A DNA stretch of 64,000 bases from Plectrocnemia conspersa (GCA_009617715.1 VTFK01000404.1:1-64000), one strand, 5' to 3'; counted from the stretch's first letter, positions 1 to 11,600 are shown. A program made the numbers and translations. Notes: generated from the letters alone by a model not told the origin.

Positions 1-340
1 AATTCAAATAGATAAATCAGTATTATTCAGAAATGCTAACAAATTAAAATTTTGCGTTAAAATAATAAAAATCAACTTGAATTAAATTTACTCAATTGCA
101 AAATGACAATATTATTTAAAAAAAAATCATTTCACTCGAGAAAAAAAAACATAAATTTTTGTGACGCCAGTGCTCACCGCACAGGAGTTTTCGTTTCTTG
201 AAACTCACCTAAACAGATTTTTTGCTGTATGGTTAAAATATAATTTACCAATATATTTACCGATGAGCTTTATTATTTAGTTTTAATTATACCATTAATA
301 TTTTTATTATATACAATAGAAAATAAAAAAAAATGGATAT
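1..340. other. AT-rich non-coding stretch
   Basis: Only short homopolymer runs and stop-rich frames are visible. No gene, RNA or repeat boundary is recognised. Confidence 0.6.
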
Positions 341-342
341 AT

Positions 343-412
343 GTGAGATTCGAACCTATGGCATTTAATTTATAAGCAGTGACTTTCGCTATTGCTCCTA
401 CTGTTTTGCTGA
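343..412 (-). repeat. tRNA-like SINE head
   Basis: Read on the minus strand this segment ends in GGTTCGAATCTC, a near-perfect Pol III B box. It is preceded by a block resembling a D-arm (AGCAATAGCGAAAGTC). An AT-rich tail follows the B box on the same strand. The acceptor and anticodon stems do not pair well, so a SINE head or decayed tRNA pseudogene is more likely than a working tRNA gene. Confidence 0.45.
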
Positions 413-1120
413 AAAAAATAGGTCAGCGAAGATTTTTTTCTCTAAATATTGAAAAATGCTCTCAAAAATATCCCCCTTATCAAAAAATAAATAGCAATCG
501 ATTCATTTTAAAATTAACTAGGATAACAAATAATTTTCAAATCATTTCTTTTTATAATTAAAACAACCCTTACCTTTGAATATATTTTAGTAGGTGTGCC
601 GCCATCTAAGGACGAAAAGATGAATTTTATAAATGAATAATTCAGAATTTTACCAATAGATGGCTATAGTAATGTTTGGTAGTATGACAGTAAAACTTTC
701 ACTAGTGGTTTAAAACTTAGCTATAATAAATACTTTGTATGATATTATATTTTATTAAATTTCAATAATTACGAATCAGATAAATGATACTATTTATTTA
801 TAGTTGATACAGAGACATCTATTTGATATAGAGACATCTGTTGCCATATTTTCAAAACTATTCGGAAAATGGTGTGTATTATGGAAATTATGTCGCATGA
901 TATCCGTACGAGTTTATGATCGTTTTATACAGTCTTTTAGGCGTGTCTGGATATTTTTTATGTTTGCAACATCCTTCGATTGAATTGCTTCTATTGTGGA
1001 GGTATAATTACGTCAATTTGAAGAAGTGAATAATCAATCATTTTGTAGAGCTTTGTAACGTTGTTGGTTACGTGGTACTCTGTTATCAATACGTCATGTG
1101 CACTTTTCACTGCATAACGT
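413..1120. other. AT-rich non-coding stretch with a 17-bp direct repeat
   Basis: No gene is recognised. Positions 804-820 and 823-839 are adjacent copies of a 17-mer (TTGATACAGAGACATCT with one difference), a small tandem duplication. The 60-codon plus ORF starting at 379 uses a GTG start and overlaps the SINE head, so it is not accepted. Confidence 0.55.
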
Positions 1121-1560
1121 AATAAATATGACGGGGAGAGATGACCTCCGGAGTTCATGCACTCCGTTCGCTCGCTAAGGACACTTACATAATGAATGCA
1201 ACTACTGCTATCATAGTTTATATGCCTAGGAGCAAAAAGCGATGTTTTGTTAGATTTTGGATACAAATACGAATTCCTGTTCGTTTAGGTTTGGCGACCT
1301 CCTGAATGTCTTGGCTCTGACCGTCGTCGGTTGGCTCTAGTCCTATTTCTATTTGAAATGGGGGACTTGCAAATGTTTGTAGGGCGGGAGAAAATTGGCA
1401 ACCACCTGGGCACTGATTTACCACCACAACACCTTTCACCGGGAACATTGACGCGAGGCTGGGGTCGCGATATATTCTCCTCGAGAGTGTCGCATAACTT
1501 TCTTTTTTTAAAGTTCGGCACAGGATTGATATGCAGTGGGCGAAAGCTCGAATCAAAGTT
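1120..1560 (-). other. GC-richer island with non-ATG open frames
   Basis: This patch is clearly richer in G+C than its surroundings and keeps overlapping frames open on both strands. The longest, on the minus strand (1556 to 1218), begins at TTG and reaches 112 codons. Its middle part is rich in Pro, Gln and Glu. No family is recognised. It could be a degraded transposon ORF, an internal exon or simply an open frame caused by high GC. Confidence 0.35.
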
Positions 1561-1990
1561 CTAAACTTATATTTTACTCTATCGAATTCATCTAGTGCAT
1601 TAACTACAATTAGGATATTTATACATTATATATACATATGAAATATGAATACATAGTATATAACATATTAAACATTGACGACAATTATTATCATCATAAT
1701 AAATGCATTTGTAGGTCACGGCTATTGTTGATGTTATTTGAAGCAATCGTAATATTTTACGTCTACGATTTACTAATGTAAAGCAACCCAAATACTCTCA
1801 TGGAAAACACATTTATTACTTGATTTTTCCTTGAGTTCTGATTGAAACTGTAACTGTGATATAATCTTTAGTTGTATTGGATAGATCATTTTATATTTAA
1901 AACCATTGATTTCAATTTAAAAATACTTTAAAAATTGCTAAAATTTTTTTAGTAACTGCGAATTTTTTTTTGTTATTTAATTTCAATTAA
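1560..1990. other. AT-rich non-coding stretch
   Basis: No gene or repeat is recognised. The overlapping 63-codon minus ORF is low complexity. Confidence 0.5.
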
Positions 1991-1995
1991 ATTTA

Positions 1996-3180
1996 GTCAT
2001 ACGAAACACGATGACCGACATTGATTCTTATTTGTTTCTATTATCTCTTATTTGATTTTTATCTCATCATGATTATATTGAAACGCCTAAAATAATTAAT
2101 AAAAACAATTTAATTAATAACACTATTGGGATAAAATATATTTCAAAAATTGAATTCCAAGGAACAAAAATTAAACGGCATAGATGCGGGGGACGCATAT
2201 GCGCGTCATTCGTTGCTATGTATATTATACATTTTTCTTTAAATTTTATAAATTTAAACCAAATTTCAGACGAATACATGCGATTGTACTGAATCTTCCG
2301 AGATTGACAAAACATAATTGATAGAAAACTGTTTTTAAGATTCATTGCTAATCTTACATATTTAAAAAAATGTTAAAGCATAGCTAAAATTTAAATGTCA
2401 TTACTAGTTACTCATATATGTAATTTTAATTTCTAGGGTAGATGCGGGGGACGCATATATGCATCATTCGTTGTTCAGTTTGTGTATTTTAACATGTTTT
2501 TTTTAAATTACATAAATTTTAACCAAATTTTAGACGAATATATATAATTTTATTGAATCTTCAGAGATAAAAAAATATAATTTATAGAAAACTGTTTTTA
2601 AAGATTAATGCTAATCTTACATGTTCACAAAAAAATTGAAAAAGAATATCTCAAAAAGGAAAAGTCATTACTAATAAATCATACATGCATCATTTAAATT
2701 TATAGCGTAGATGCGGGATATATACGTCATTCTTTGTTTGGATTGAGTGTGTTAAAATATTATTTTAATTTAATAAATTTAATCCAAATTTCAGACGAAT
2801 TTATAAAATTTTAATAAAATATATATAGAAACTGTTTTTTTAAGAGCATTGCTAATCTTGCATATTAAAAAAAATTGGAAAAACATGTCTCATATATGCG
2901 GCATTTGAATTTTTATTGTGGACGCTGGAGACTCATATATGTGTCATTCTGTTTGTGTACTTTAAAATGTTTTATTTTGTAAATTAAATAAATTTGAAGC
3001 AAATTTTAGACAAATATAATAAATTTTGTTCACTGTAAAACATCACTGCTAATCGTTCATATTATAAAAATCTTGTGTCATTAACATTTAGGTAGGTGTA
3101 TATAATAAAAAATAATAGTAAAACTAAAAACCTAATAATAATATTACAAAATATACGAAACACGACGCCTGACATATCTG
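1996..3180 (+). repeat. Mid-repetitive family alpha, four tandem units
   Basis: Four diverged tandem units start near 2181, 2440, 2709 and 2919, so they are about 210-270 bp apart. Each opens with a GATGCGGG / GACGCATATATGCGTC-like block, then a TCAGACGAAT-like block, then GAAAACTGTTTTT and ATTGCTAATCTTA. The cluster is bracketed by a TACGAAACACGATGCCTGACAT-like module at about 1999 and 3157. The same module recurs at 6355 (minus), 14880 (minus), 46790 and 47064. No coding capacity is seen. The class is unknown: satellite-like or internally tandem non-autonomous transposon. Confidence 0.75.
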
Positions 3181-3640
3181 ATCTTATCTGATTAATAGTT
3201 CTGATTTTTAAAACGTGGTAAGAAATTTGTTTTTATATATTTTTAAATATTTATACCAATGGTTTTAAGAAATAGGTAACGCCTATTTTTACGTAAACTA
3301 TATATTTAACGCTTAAAACTCCATAATATTTGCAAATAAAAAAAAAATAGTATTGTGTTGTGAGTTACATTAGAACGCAAAGTATATAATATTTTTGTTA
3401 ATAAAAAAACTAACCTTACGTTTTTTAATTATACAAACGATATGATAGACTTTTATTATTCTAAAAAAAAAACATAAGTTAGATTATGCTAAAATTCTCA
3501 TATAAAGTAGCTAGAGTTTTCCTTTTCCAAATATTTTCCTTTAATTAACGTTAATTATTTAAGAGCTTTTAGGCTAGCAATACGATCTAATAAAATTATT
3601 ATCACTATATCTATAATTCATTTCTTAGGCATACATGTCA
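3180..3640. other. AT-rich non-coding stretch
   Basis: No gene is recognised. ACGCTTAAAA near 3309 resembles sequence downstream of the alpha module at 46.85 kb, so part of this stretch may still belong to that family. Confidence 0.45.
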
Positions 3641-3835
3641 ACGCCACTTTGCAGATTCATATCCCATCATACCTTACTGGTATACTGTAACATTTATTTA
3701 TTTTATAGATATTTTATATGCAGATATAATGTTATTCGTAACTTTATTACTCCTTTCTCTGAAAATATTAAAGTAGTGGCTTCTGAAGCTCAACTAGTTG
3801 GTAATCAAAGGGTTAAATGAAACAACTTATATTTT

Positions 3836-4190
3836 CTCTCTCTTTATTCATACACAACATAAAGCCGAAGAGGGGTCGCTGGCGACCTAGGGGTGGGATG
3901 AGGTCTGCGTAGGGTCACTTCCTCGTTTCAACGTGCAGCCGGCGTGGAAGTAGAAGTGCCTGACCGCTAAGTGGGTCGCGGCCGCCACTGCACACTCGCT
4001 CCTCTACACACTATGCCACAAAACGCAAACGTACATATTATAGTCTTCACTGTATCGCTGGTTCAGCTCGCGACCGGACGGCGGCGCCACTGAGGCGCCT
4101 ATCGATCGACTCGCTGCACTTTGCACAAGCAACAGGGCTGCCAACCCGGCCACAAAAATTGCAAAAGGGGAAAACTTTTTAAATCTCAAA
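3836..4190 (-). CDS. Possible small secretory-type coding exon(s), unconfirmed
   Basis: A GC-rich block reads open on the minus strand. From 4189 to 4004 it encodes two or three basic residues, then a long hydrophobic stretch (FAIFVAGLAALLLVQSAAS), then a polar tail, which is the profile of a signal peptide. The first in-frame codon of this 61-codon stretch is TTG and the frame stays open upstream, so there is no ATG start. A pyrimidine tract ending in GGTTGGCAG at about 4138 could be a splice acceptor instead. A possible donor, AT|GTACGT, lies near 4036. A later acceptor, GTGTGCAG, near 3990 would join to about 20 more codons ending in TGA. An AATAAA signal follows on the minus strand at about 3845. 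No product is recognised. It could also be chance reading of a GC island. Confidence 0.25.
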
Positions 4191-4990
4191 CGAAATAAAA
4201 TATTATTATACCGATCGAATTTATTGACAAATGGTTTCTTTAAATCGTTGAATTTTGTTGTGTTATTTTATACGTGCATCAAAGTATACACAATGGTTCT
4301 GAGACAGAACAATTTATTATCTCATAGAATAATATTATTTACAAAGTGTTACAATTTTCAAGGTAGAACAATACTATCCAAATTAAATATTAACACCTTA
4401 AGTCTTAAGACATACATATATAGTAGAATAAACATTGTCAATGTTCAGCATTATTTTAAAAATAGTCATAGCTTTGAATTATCAATAATTTAGAAAAAAA
4501 TAAATGTTAATATCTGTAATAAATTATGGTTCTCAAACTATGTTTGGTAATTTTTTTTTTAAATATGAAAGAACACCATTTCAATTTTTCAACATTCTAA
4601 CTATTGTAGTTAGAAAGGTTAAATCATTTTCGTAAGAATATACTTGCTACAGAAAAATGAATAATATAGTTTAAGAGCAATTGAAAAAATAATTGATGTT
4701 AAGTTATAAAGATTAGATAATTGTAGATATACACGAGCTACCAGGGACGCATAATACTCAGATGGTCCTCTTTTTGATAACAAAGGTTCGCCTTTGCTTA
4801 AAGAAACGTTCGAATTATTACCACTCGTTCATAAAATGGCGAAAATTAAATGTCAACTTTTCAACGTTGCCAGGGCTGTCACAAGCAACTTGTGGCTTTG
4901 TAATTTTAATAATAATGGCTGGCATTACGATTATATTACGCCAAGGTACTTTGGCACATAAAGAGTTGAAGGAGTCAATGCACTGGTTCA
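4190..4990. other. AT-rich non-coding stretch
   Basis: Contains ORFs of 84-91 codons with low-complexity, hydrophobic composition typical of AT-rich DNA. The pair on opposite strands at about 4760-5090 overlaps the palindromic element and is not accepted. Confidence 0.5.
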
Positions 4991-4994
4991 CACA

Positions 4995-5450
4995 TCGCTC
5001 ACATATAAAAATATAATTGCTATCCTTACCCATATTATGCTTTTCTGATATTATAGCATTGGTTAAAGTGTATTCAAACCGAATTTTGATCAATAGGAGG
5101 GGGCAAAAACAATTATCACTTCTCAGAAGTCAAAAATTCACGTCAAAAGCAATAAAATCGTGTCGGAATCGTTGCAGTGGGAACGCTCGGTAACGAGCGT
5201 TCCCACTACAACGGTTCCGACACGATTTTATTGCTTTTGACGTGGATTTTTGACTTCTGAGAAGGGATAATTGTTTTTTGCGCTCTCCTATTGGTCAAAA
5301 TTCGGTTTAGATATGCTTTATTTGATTTTTACTCATAGTAAGTCGTAATAATGTTATAAAAAGTTTTAATATAAACACTAGATAACCGAGCGTTTCCGCT
5401 GCGACGGCGACGGCACGATTTTATTGTTTTTGACATGGATTCTAAACATA
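4995..5450 (+). mobile_element. Palindromic foldback element, family A copy 1
   Basis: The core is an inverted repeat with arms at about 5076-5189 and 5194-5313 around a 4-bp centre (CGCTCG-GTAA-CGAGCG). Outer arm sequence includes ACCGAATTTTG..CAATAGGAG on the left and its complement on the right. Blocks outside the palindrome (ATTGCTATCCTTACC at about 5017 and GTTATAAAAAG at about 5353) are shared with the 39-kb copy, so the mobile unit is larger than the palindrome. A decayed extra arm lies at about 5386-5440. There is no ORF of its own: translations of the arms are by-products. It fits a non-autonomous foldback or MITE element. Confidence 0.8.
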
Positions 5451-6340
5451 AAAACCCCTTGGATTTGGCCAGAAGAAAACAATGCTAAAATTTTTTTTTA
5501 TATTTCTATTGAAGAAATCATACAGAACTTTAATAGTTTTTTTTGTAATGACTAATTAAATTTTCTAAAATAAATAATTCAGATAATATTTATTCACAAT
5601 GTTGTTTTATATAAAATTGCTGAACTTTTTTAGTGAGTTTTTTTTTATCCAACTAAATTACATTTTGTTGATAATTTAAACATATTATTTTTTTGTCTTT
5701 GAAACTTTTTTATTTATAGAAGTTGTAAAGTCGTCAAAGTCTCTTAGAACATTTTTCTAATTATATATTCATTTTTAATCTTTTAATTTATTTATTCCAC
5801 TTTTACCCTCTTCCCCAAAAAAAAAATGTAAAATGAAGAGACGTCATTTCAAATGGTCTCTTGGCTTGTCGTTTCTGCTCACCGTGATACGCCTCTCACT
5901 ATACCCTTTTATAATGCTGGTTCAGGACAGCTTTGGCGAATCATAGATGAGAAAGTTTGCGAGCCAATTGCATCGCTTCTTAGATACCCACGGAATGTAT
6001 TTATGTCTTAAAATAGAAACGGTCCAAATAGTCGCTCCGGCGATCGGTAACTAAAGGGTAAAAAACAATTGTATTATGCGCAGAGTATAATGTATTTTCT
6101 AGCGCATGTCCTTTCCAAACAAAGAGTAGTTTTTTCGACGGTATTTATGATTTAAGGCAGATGTACTATTAGATGGTCCATGCAATCTTTACATTTATTA
6201 CCGTAGTTGCTTCGTATCGAGATCTTTCTTCCGTCGTTGTGAAAAATACTGCGTTATAGTTTTCGTTCGTTCTAAAAGGTCCTTAAACACATTCAATGTA
6301 AGGCGTTTATCGAAAATACCACAGCTTAGTGACAGTTTGG
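5450..6340. other. AT-rich stretch with a moderately GC-rich patch
   Basis: Sequence at about 5830-6060 is less AT-rich, but no frame or RNA is recognised in it. Nothing else is supported. Confidence 0.5.
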
Positions 6341-6349
6341 TCTCAATTT

Positions 6350-6600
6350 TAGTCATCGTGTTTCGTACATTGTACAATATTATCATTATATAATGTTTTA
6401 TTTTACTATATACTAAGTTGCATTGATACATAAGATTAGCAATGAAGTTTTGAGAATATATAAAATGTCGAAAAAAAATAGTTTTCAATGAATGTTACGT
6501 TCTTAATATATGATTATTAAATAAATAAAAAATATATTTATCTGAAACTTTGTATAAAAACGAATGACGCATATATGCGTCTCCCGCATCAGTAAAAAAA
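6350..6600 (-). repeat. Family alpha, single inverted copy
   Basis: Read on the minus strand from 6597 to 6350 this repeats the alpha unit order: GATGCGGGAGACGCATATATGC, an AT-rich spacer, GAAAACTATTTTT, ATTGCTAATCTTA, and the TGTACGAAACACGATG module. It contains the perfect 16-bp palindrome GACGCATATATGCGTC. The copy shows that the alpha unit and the TACGAAACACGATG module travel together. Confidence 0.7.
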
Positions 6601-7930
6601 AATTTAATGATAAATTAAAAAAAAATAATAAATAAATAAAATAAAAATATCATTCAAGCATTTATAATAGTTTAATAGTTCACATGAAAAAAATACATAA
6701 TAAATTTATTTATGGTTTCATCTATTTACATAATAATCTATAATCTAAAGCAACTATCTAAAAACTACAGAAAGCTTGTCTTTTAAATATACATGAATAA
6801 TTTCATCGTTCAAAACAATTTCTAATTTGATTATTTCATCAATAAAATTCAATAAAACCTACGTCACATATGTATTATATAAAATCCTAATAGGTTTTAT
6901 AATACTCTTAACGTAAATAGTATCAACGATACTCAATGACGTCAAAGAGTTAATTGATCTCAGCGATTACATAATTCGCATATTGCACTTCGAAAAAGCT
7001 TTATAAAAAGTGCAATACAAAAAAATACGATTCCTATTAAACTTTTCTGAAGTAGAAAGCCAAGAAAATTAAACCATTAGAAATTTTATACAATCATTTC
7101 TTAGGCTTCCTTCTTATTACAATTTTCTATGCAATTATTATTTCTCAGAAAACACACCCCTAGGTTTGTTGACTCGATGCGTACCTATTTTGAAACGATC
7201 GTAAACAGCCATATATTCATACAATATATGAGATTACTCTTTCCACGTAATTCGGAATGACAAAATGTTTTTCCTGAAACATAATTTAATATGCGTTTTC
7301 AGAAGTGAATTATCTCTGATTTCATTTCAATCTACATAAATACATGTATGTATAAATAGAAAACACAATAAGTTTATCTTAGGAATTTATTATTATTGTA
7401 TAATAATTTTCCTCCTTAATATTATAATAATTTTCATCTTACAATTCATATTTTATTTTTATTTTAAGCTCATATTGCGACGTTAATTTTACACGAGCAA
7501 AGCAATTACTCTAAATCCATTCCTGTCACATTGATATTCTGGGAATAAACATATTCTCGCCTATAAATGATAAATGAATCAAGATCGTTGCTACAAAAGA
7601 GATGTATATTTAATACCTTCACAACCGACAGGTTTTCAATTGCAGGATTTGTTGGATTTTAATTATGTAGCAGCATAATAGGACTATCAACCTTTTGTGC
7701 CTTATTTAAAACATTTAATGCGTGCTTATTATTTGGGAATTTTCTAACTCTCTATAAATTATTTAAAAAATATATATTATTGTAATTAAAATAATCTCTG
7801 TAGTGAAATTGCCACTCAACAATTCACTAACTTATTCACTAATTTTAAGTTGAAAAAAGTACAGGATCATTAATGTTATGCATATAAAAGGCAATCGACA
7901 CAGTTTGGCACCACGCTGTTAAACCTATAA
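6600..7930. other. AT-rich non-coding stretch
   Basis: No gene, RNA or repeat boundary is recognised over this interval. Confidence 0.55.
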
Positions 7931-7934
7931 ATTA

Positions 7935-8015
7935 TCTAAATATTTTAGTGTTTACTCCGGTGTAACACATTGGGCTAACGCCTTTCATTTATATGAATAA
8001 ATTTAATTTCTCTGG
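7935..8015 (+). repeat. SINE family S, 3' fragment
   Basis: The block GGTGTAACACATTGGGCTAA followed by CGCCT.TCATTT and an AAATTTAAT-type tail matches the 3' part of the longer SINE copy at 51.4 kb. Only the 3' end is visible, as expected for a truncated retroposed copy. Confidence 0.55.
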
Positions 8016-8760
8016 ATTATTTGGTTATTGACTCAATATAACAGTAACATATCAAATGCAAGAGTTTCTGCGTAATTAACTTTTATATATACTTTATCAC
8101 AATGAGCAGGTATTTTAAGCATTTTCCTGCATTGTTCAGTCTATGATATATTTTTTTAAATATACTGGTATTTGCATTGAGTATTTATTTCAATTATCTG
8201 TAGTTAAAAGGTAAATGAATATATTAAATGTAACATGTTTAGTCGATTTTCCTCAATTTGATAAGGAACTGCAAACATACAAAAAAATGTCTCATTTTTA
8301 CGGTTATTTTATTGTTTTAAAAGCAATTGTTACTGAATGTGTAGTGATTGATTGACAATCTGTGGAACATTTTATTTATATGTATTTATTACGTCATTAT
8401 TTTTAAGTGTAAATGAAATCAAATTCCAGTTATTTCTCAACCGCCAGTTCCATTAAATTGTCCAAAACAATATCAGAATATATGGAAATATTAGTGCAAG
8501 TTGATGATTCTGAATCATCTCAAACTGATATTGAGGAGCATGTCCAAATATTTAGGCTTCTCAGCAATACTTTTATTTAATCCAGACTGCAAGTATACAT
8601 ATTTATCAAGATACACAACTATCGATGATAAATTTATCTTTTCGTCTACCGACCTCAGTCAGCTGATTATCGATGTTATTTACTTTATGACGGAGGGAAA
8701 CTATTTTTAGAACATTGCAAATATTTTTATTTAATTTGATACATTATTTATTTAGTCTCA
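8015..8760. other. AT-rich non-coding stretch
   Basis: Holds a 69-codon plus ORF (8501-8710) starting with ATG. It has no recognisable domain, and its composition matches the AT background. I do not call it a gene. Confidence 0.5.
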
Positions 8761-9060
8761 TTGCTTTTGACATCATGGTTTTTGTAAATATACTAAAAAA
8801 TATTTTTGGGATAGATTCGACTATTTTTTTTTAATTTTCTTTGAAGGAAAACCTGAATTTTTTGTGTTTGAAATTAGGGACGTCATTTCTGCTATTTCTA
8901 AGAAGAGGGTGGCAAAATTATTAATATTTTGATTTCATTAAAATTCAGTAGTAAATGATATGCATTTTTTTGACCTAATTCAAGGGAGAGAAATGCCTCC
9001 ACCTGCCCCGCCTCCCAAATGATGTCTGATTTTAGACCCTATTATAAATGTGCTGCAGCT
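8760..9060 (+). repeat. Interspersed repeat family B, copy 1
   Basis: Sequence from TTTTTGGGATAGATTCGA through GATTTCATTAAAATTCA, AAATGATATGCAT and a pyrimidine- or purine-rich stretch is shared with 29.2-29.4 kb and in part with 43.5 kb. No coding capacity is seen. Boundaries are approximate. Confidence 0.55.
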
Positions 9061-9610
9061 GCTGTAGATTTCATATCATTAAAAATAAAAATAAAATGAT
9101 CCTTTTATTGACTCGAAAACATTTTATTTCACGTTGAAAGAGGCAATTGTAAAAAGGATGCTAGATAGAAAAAATGTTAAGTTTGCACTTTATTTAGTTG
9201 ACATTTGGATAGATGGATAAGAAATATGTTAATTTTGCAAATACATTTTCGTAAAGATATCCTGAAAAAATATTGCGTTTGTTATATGTTATAAATTTTA
9301 AGTGAATGTTTACGCAAATAAATCTAATTATTACTCTAAACAGAGCTTCGTTGAAGACCAAAACAGTTTCGGCACTGTTGTTCATCAAACTCGTCGGACC
9401 ACCTTTAGTTTCTCAGGTTTTTCAGATTTCATTCTGCCATAGACACCAACACTAATCGATTTGTCTGACGAGAATTGGACAAAACTTTAGCCTTCAATTG
9501 TATATTTGTATTTGTTCGTATTAACTTTAGATTTATCATCTCTAAAGTAAAGAAAAAAAATATGATGATTTTTTTATGCGTTTCGTTTGACAAGAAGTGA
9601 GTTCCGATAC
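9060..9610. other. AT-rich non-coding stretch
   Basis: No gene or repeat is recognised. A 64-codon minus ORF here lacks any recognisable feature. Confidence 0.5.
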
Positions 9611-9654
9611 TTTTTTTTTAAAAAAAAAAGCCCTGATTATTATTATTCATAGCA

Positions 9655-10320
9655 ACGACAGAATCATTTCCCAATCGTCGCAATTGAAACGCTAATACCG
9701 TCACACGCTTAATTTTCCAAGTTTCCTCGAGCCGGCCCTGACCGAAAGCCATCTCTCTTGCATTATTCATTACGCTTTAGTCACCGAGTCATCGTCATAC
9801 GCGTACGTTTTTGTCCAAAAGAGAATCGCATATTGTCCCCAGAAGGAGAAAGCAGCCTCCCATCGAGTTGAGACCTTAACATACGAAATCAAGGTTCGAA
9901 GTGCGCCCACAATCACCATCATCATCGTCGGATCGGTGAAGGGGGCCCCACATCAGGAAACTGTTGGCGGCTTAGAAAGTGAAATTGAACGTTACCTAAC
10001 TCGGTGATGCAACGCCAGGCCCGTCTTCCGCACGATACTCTATCTCTCTATCTCTATCTCTCTTCGAGGGAAAGTCAAGTAGGATGATGCTGTCTCGGTC
10101 GGGCTCTGAACAACGAGTTTAGCGTTCGCCAGGTCTAGGAAACTAACGGTCGGCGTGCCGTAATGCGAGTGTCACGACCGTTGCGCTTCGTCGCTAGCTG
10201 TACTTGTAGTATTTATGTGGGGTACTCGGATGAAATCGAAATGATGATGCTGTGCGAGAATGTGAGCTCGAAAGGAAAGTTGAGTGACGTAGCGAAAAGT
10301 GTGAGATGATGATTTATATT
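9655..10320. other. GC-rich island with a TCTCTA microsatellite, promoter or exon candidate
   Basis: About 650 bp of near-balanced base composition with many CpG dinucleotides sits inside AT-rich DNA. It contains a CTAT/CTCT microsatellite (10037-10063) and a CATCATCATC-type run near 9919. No frame stays open long enough to call a protein. It resembles a 5' UTR or promoter island, but no start or splice structure can be shown. Confidence 0.35.
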
Positions 10321-10849
10321 TGGAATGTTTCAGGAAAACACTGTCTAAATTTATTTCTGTGCACTTTAAAATATAATAGACTAATATACAGCTTTGTTAC
10401 TACAATATAAAAATAGAACTTGAATCTGGCTGATATCCTCTTGAATCAAGGATGACCCAAAGTTGGAAATTCTCAGTTGTATATTTCAGTAAGTTGTGGA
10501 AATGCTTGACAATGTATAACTTTCCACTAGAACTCAAAGCTCTTATAATTCCTTTTCTGGATTTTATAAGCCATTGGATAATATTTAATCTCATAGCAAA
10601 GCTGCGCAACATAGAAAACCTGGAACAAATATGTTTTTCTCTATAACACTCAAACGTAATTTCACGGTTCTTAGTCAAAATCTTACTATCCAGTTAAAAA
10701 AACTTTACTGGTAATAAAGATATGTAAAACGACACAATATTACTCTTAATAATGCTGAAATAATAATAATTTAAACTTCTTCCAAATATTACTCAATCTA
10801 TTCAACCATTTTCCAGTCACATTACGTTTTTAAAAATGAACCAAAAACA

Positions 10850-10980
10850 TCGGGCACAGACCCACCCTTTCCTATGCAGCAGTAAAAAAAAAAAGCAGCC
10901 GTTGTAAAACAATTTAATTTTTAACAAAAAAAGGCTATGATAATTTCCTCGAAAAATTTGCTGATGTTTGAGATGAAATT
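10850..10980 (-). repeat. Repeat shared with 36.6 kb, 3' flank of the 123-codon ORF
   Basis: CACAGACCCACCCTTTCCTATG, a poly-A run, CCGTTGTAAA, AAAAAAAGGCTATGA and CGAAAAATTTGCTGATGTTT recur in the same order at 36598-36720. The match lies immediately downstream of the minus-strand ORF at 10981-11352. This suggests the ORF and its 3' flank belong to a dispersed element. Confidence 0.55.
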
Positions 10981-11352
10981 TCACAAAATATAAATTTCCG
11001 AGTTAATTCGGGCATGAACCTCCTCCACAAAAATATGCTCCAATTTTTGTGCTTTTTCATCCTTCTTGAACAAAAATTTACGAAACGATATTTTTTTAGC
11101 TCTCGCAGCAATATGTCGTCCTTTATACTCCTCAAACACTTCTTTTATTTTAGCTCCTACAGCAATTTTTCTTCCACGAACAAAAATTTTTGAATTATTT
11201 TTTTTATCATTTGTAATCGAGGCTATGTATCCACTATGTACTTTAAATAATTCCATAAAATACGGCGAAGGTGTTCGAGTGTTTATAACACGGTCACTGT
11301 AAAATAAACATATATTTTTAGTCGCTGTAGTTGCATTACTTCCCTTTTTCAT
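10981..11352 (-). CDS. Lysine-rich 123-aa hypothetical protein, possibly transposon-derived
   Basis: This minus-strand frame starts at a true ATG (11352-11350) and runs 123 codons to TGA, making it one of the longest ATG-initiated frames in the window. The N-terminal half is mixed (Thr/Asn-rich start, then aromatic residues). The C-terminal half is strongly basic and would form charged helices, with segments such as KIKEVFEEYKGRH and RKFLFKKDEKAQK. There is no signal peptide, membrane segment or zinc-binding pattern. No family is recognised. Its 3' flank is repeated at 36.6 kb, and the codons just inside its start resemble sequence at about 16850, so it may be a fragment of a mobile element. 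A chance ORF remains possible. Confidence 0.35.
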   Translation of the reverse strand: MKKGSNATTATKNICLFYSDRVINTRTPSPYFMELFKVHSGYIASITNDKKNNSKIFVRGRKIAVGAKIKEVFEEYKGRHIAARAKKISFRKFLFKKDEKAQKLEHIFVEEVHARINSEIYIL

Positions 11353-11600
11353 ATAACATACAATGCCATTTTATAAATATTTTATTTTATACTCGGCCAT
11401 TTTGAGTTATATAATAAATCAAAACTGTTTTGAATTTAGCTACAAGGTTAATAATAGTTATAAAACAAGATTTTATAAAAAAATTATATCTTCTAAGAAA
11501 AATCAATAACAATCGCTCCTATATTAGTAATTTATAATTTGTATCATGCTAAGCTTATTAAACACAAAATAAACTTTTAGAAAAAACTTTCCCTTTTGAC
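11352..11600. other. AT-rich non-coding stretch
   Basis: Upstream side of the 123-codon minus ORF. No clear TATA plus initiator arrangement is recognised. Confidence 0.4.

Noticed and set aside
343..412. Functional tRNA gene
   Set aside because: The B box is good, but stems for the acceptor and anticodon arms do not form and the downstream sequence looks like a SINE tail.
4762..5093. Overlapping 84- and 91-codon frames on opposite strands
   Set aside because: They overlap the palindromic element's flank and arm, have no recognised domain and mirror each other in position, so they are by-products of stop-poor sequence.
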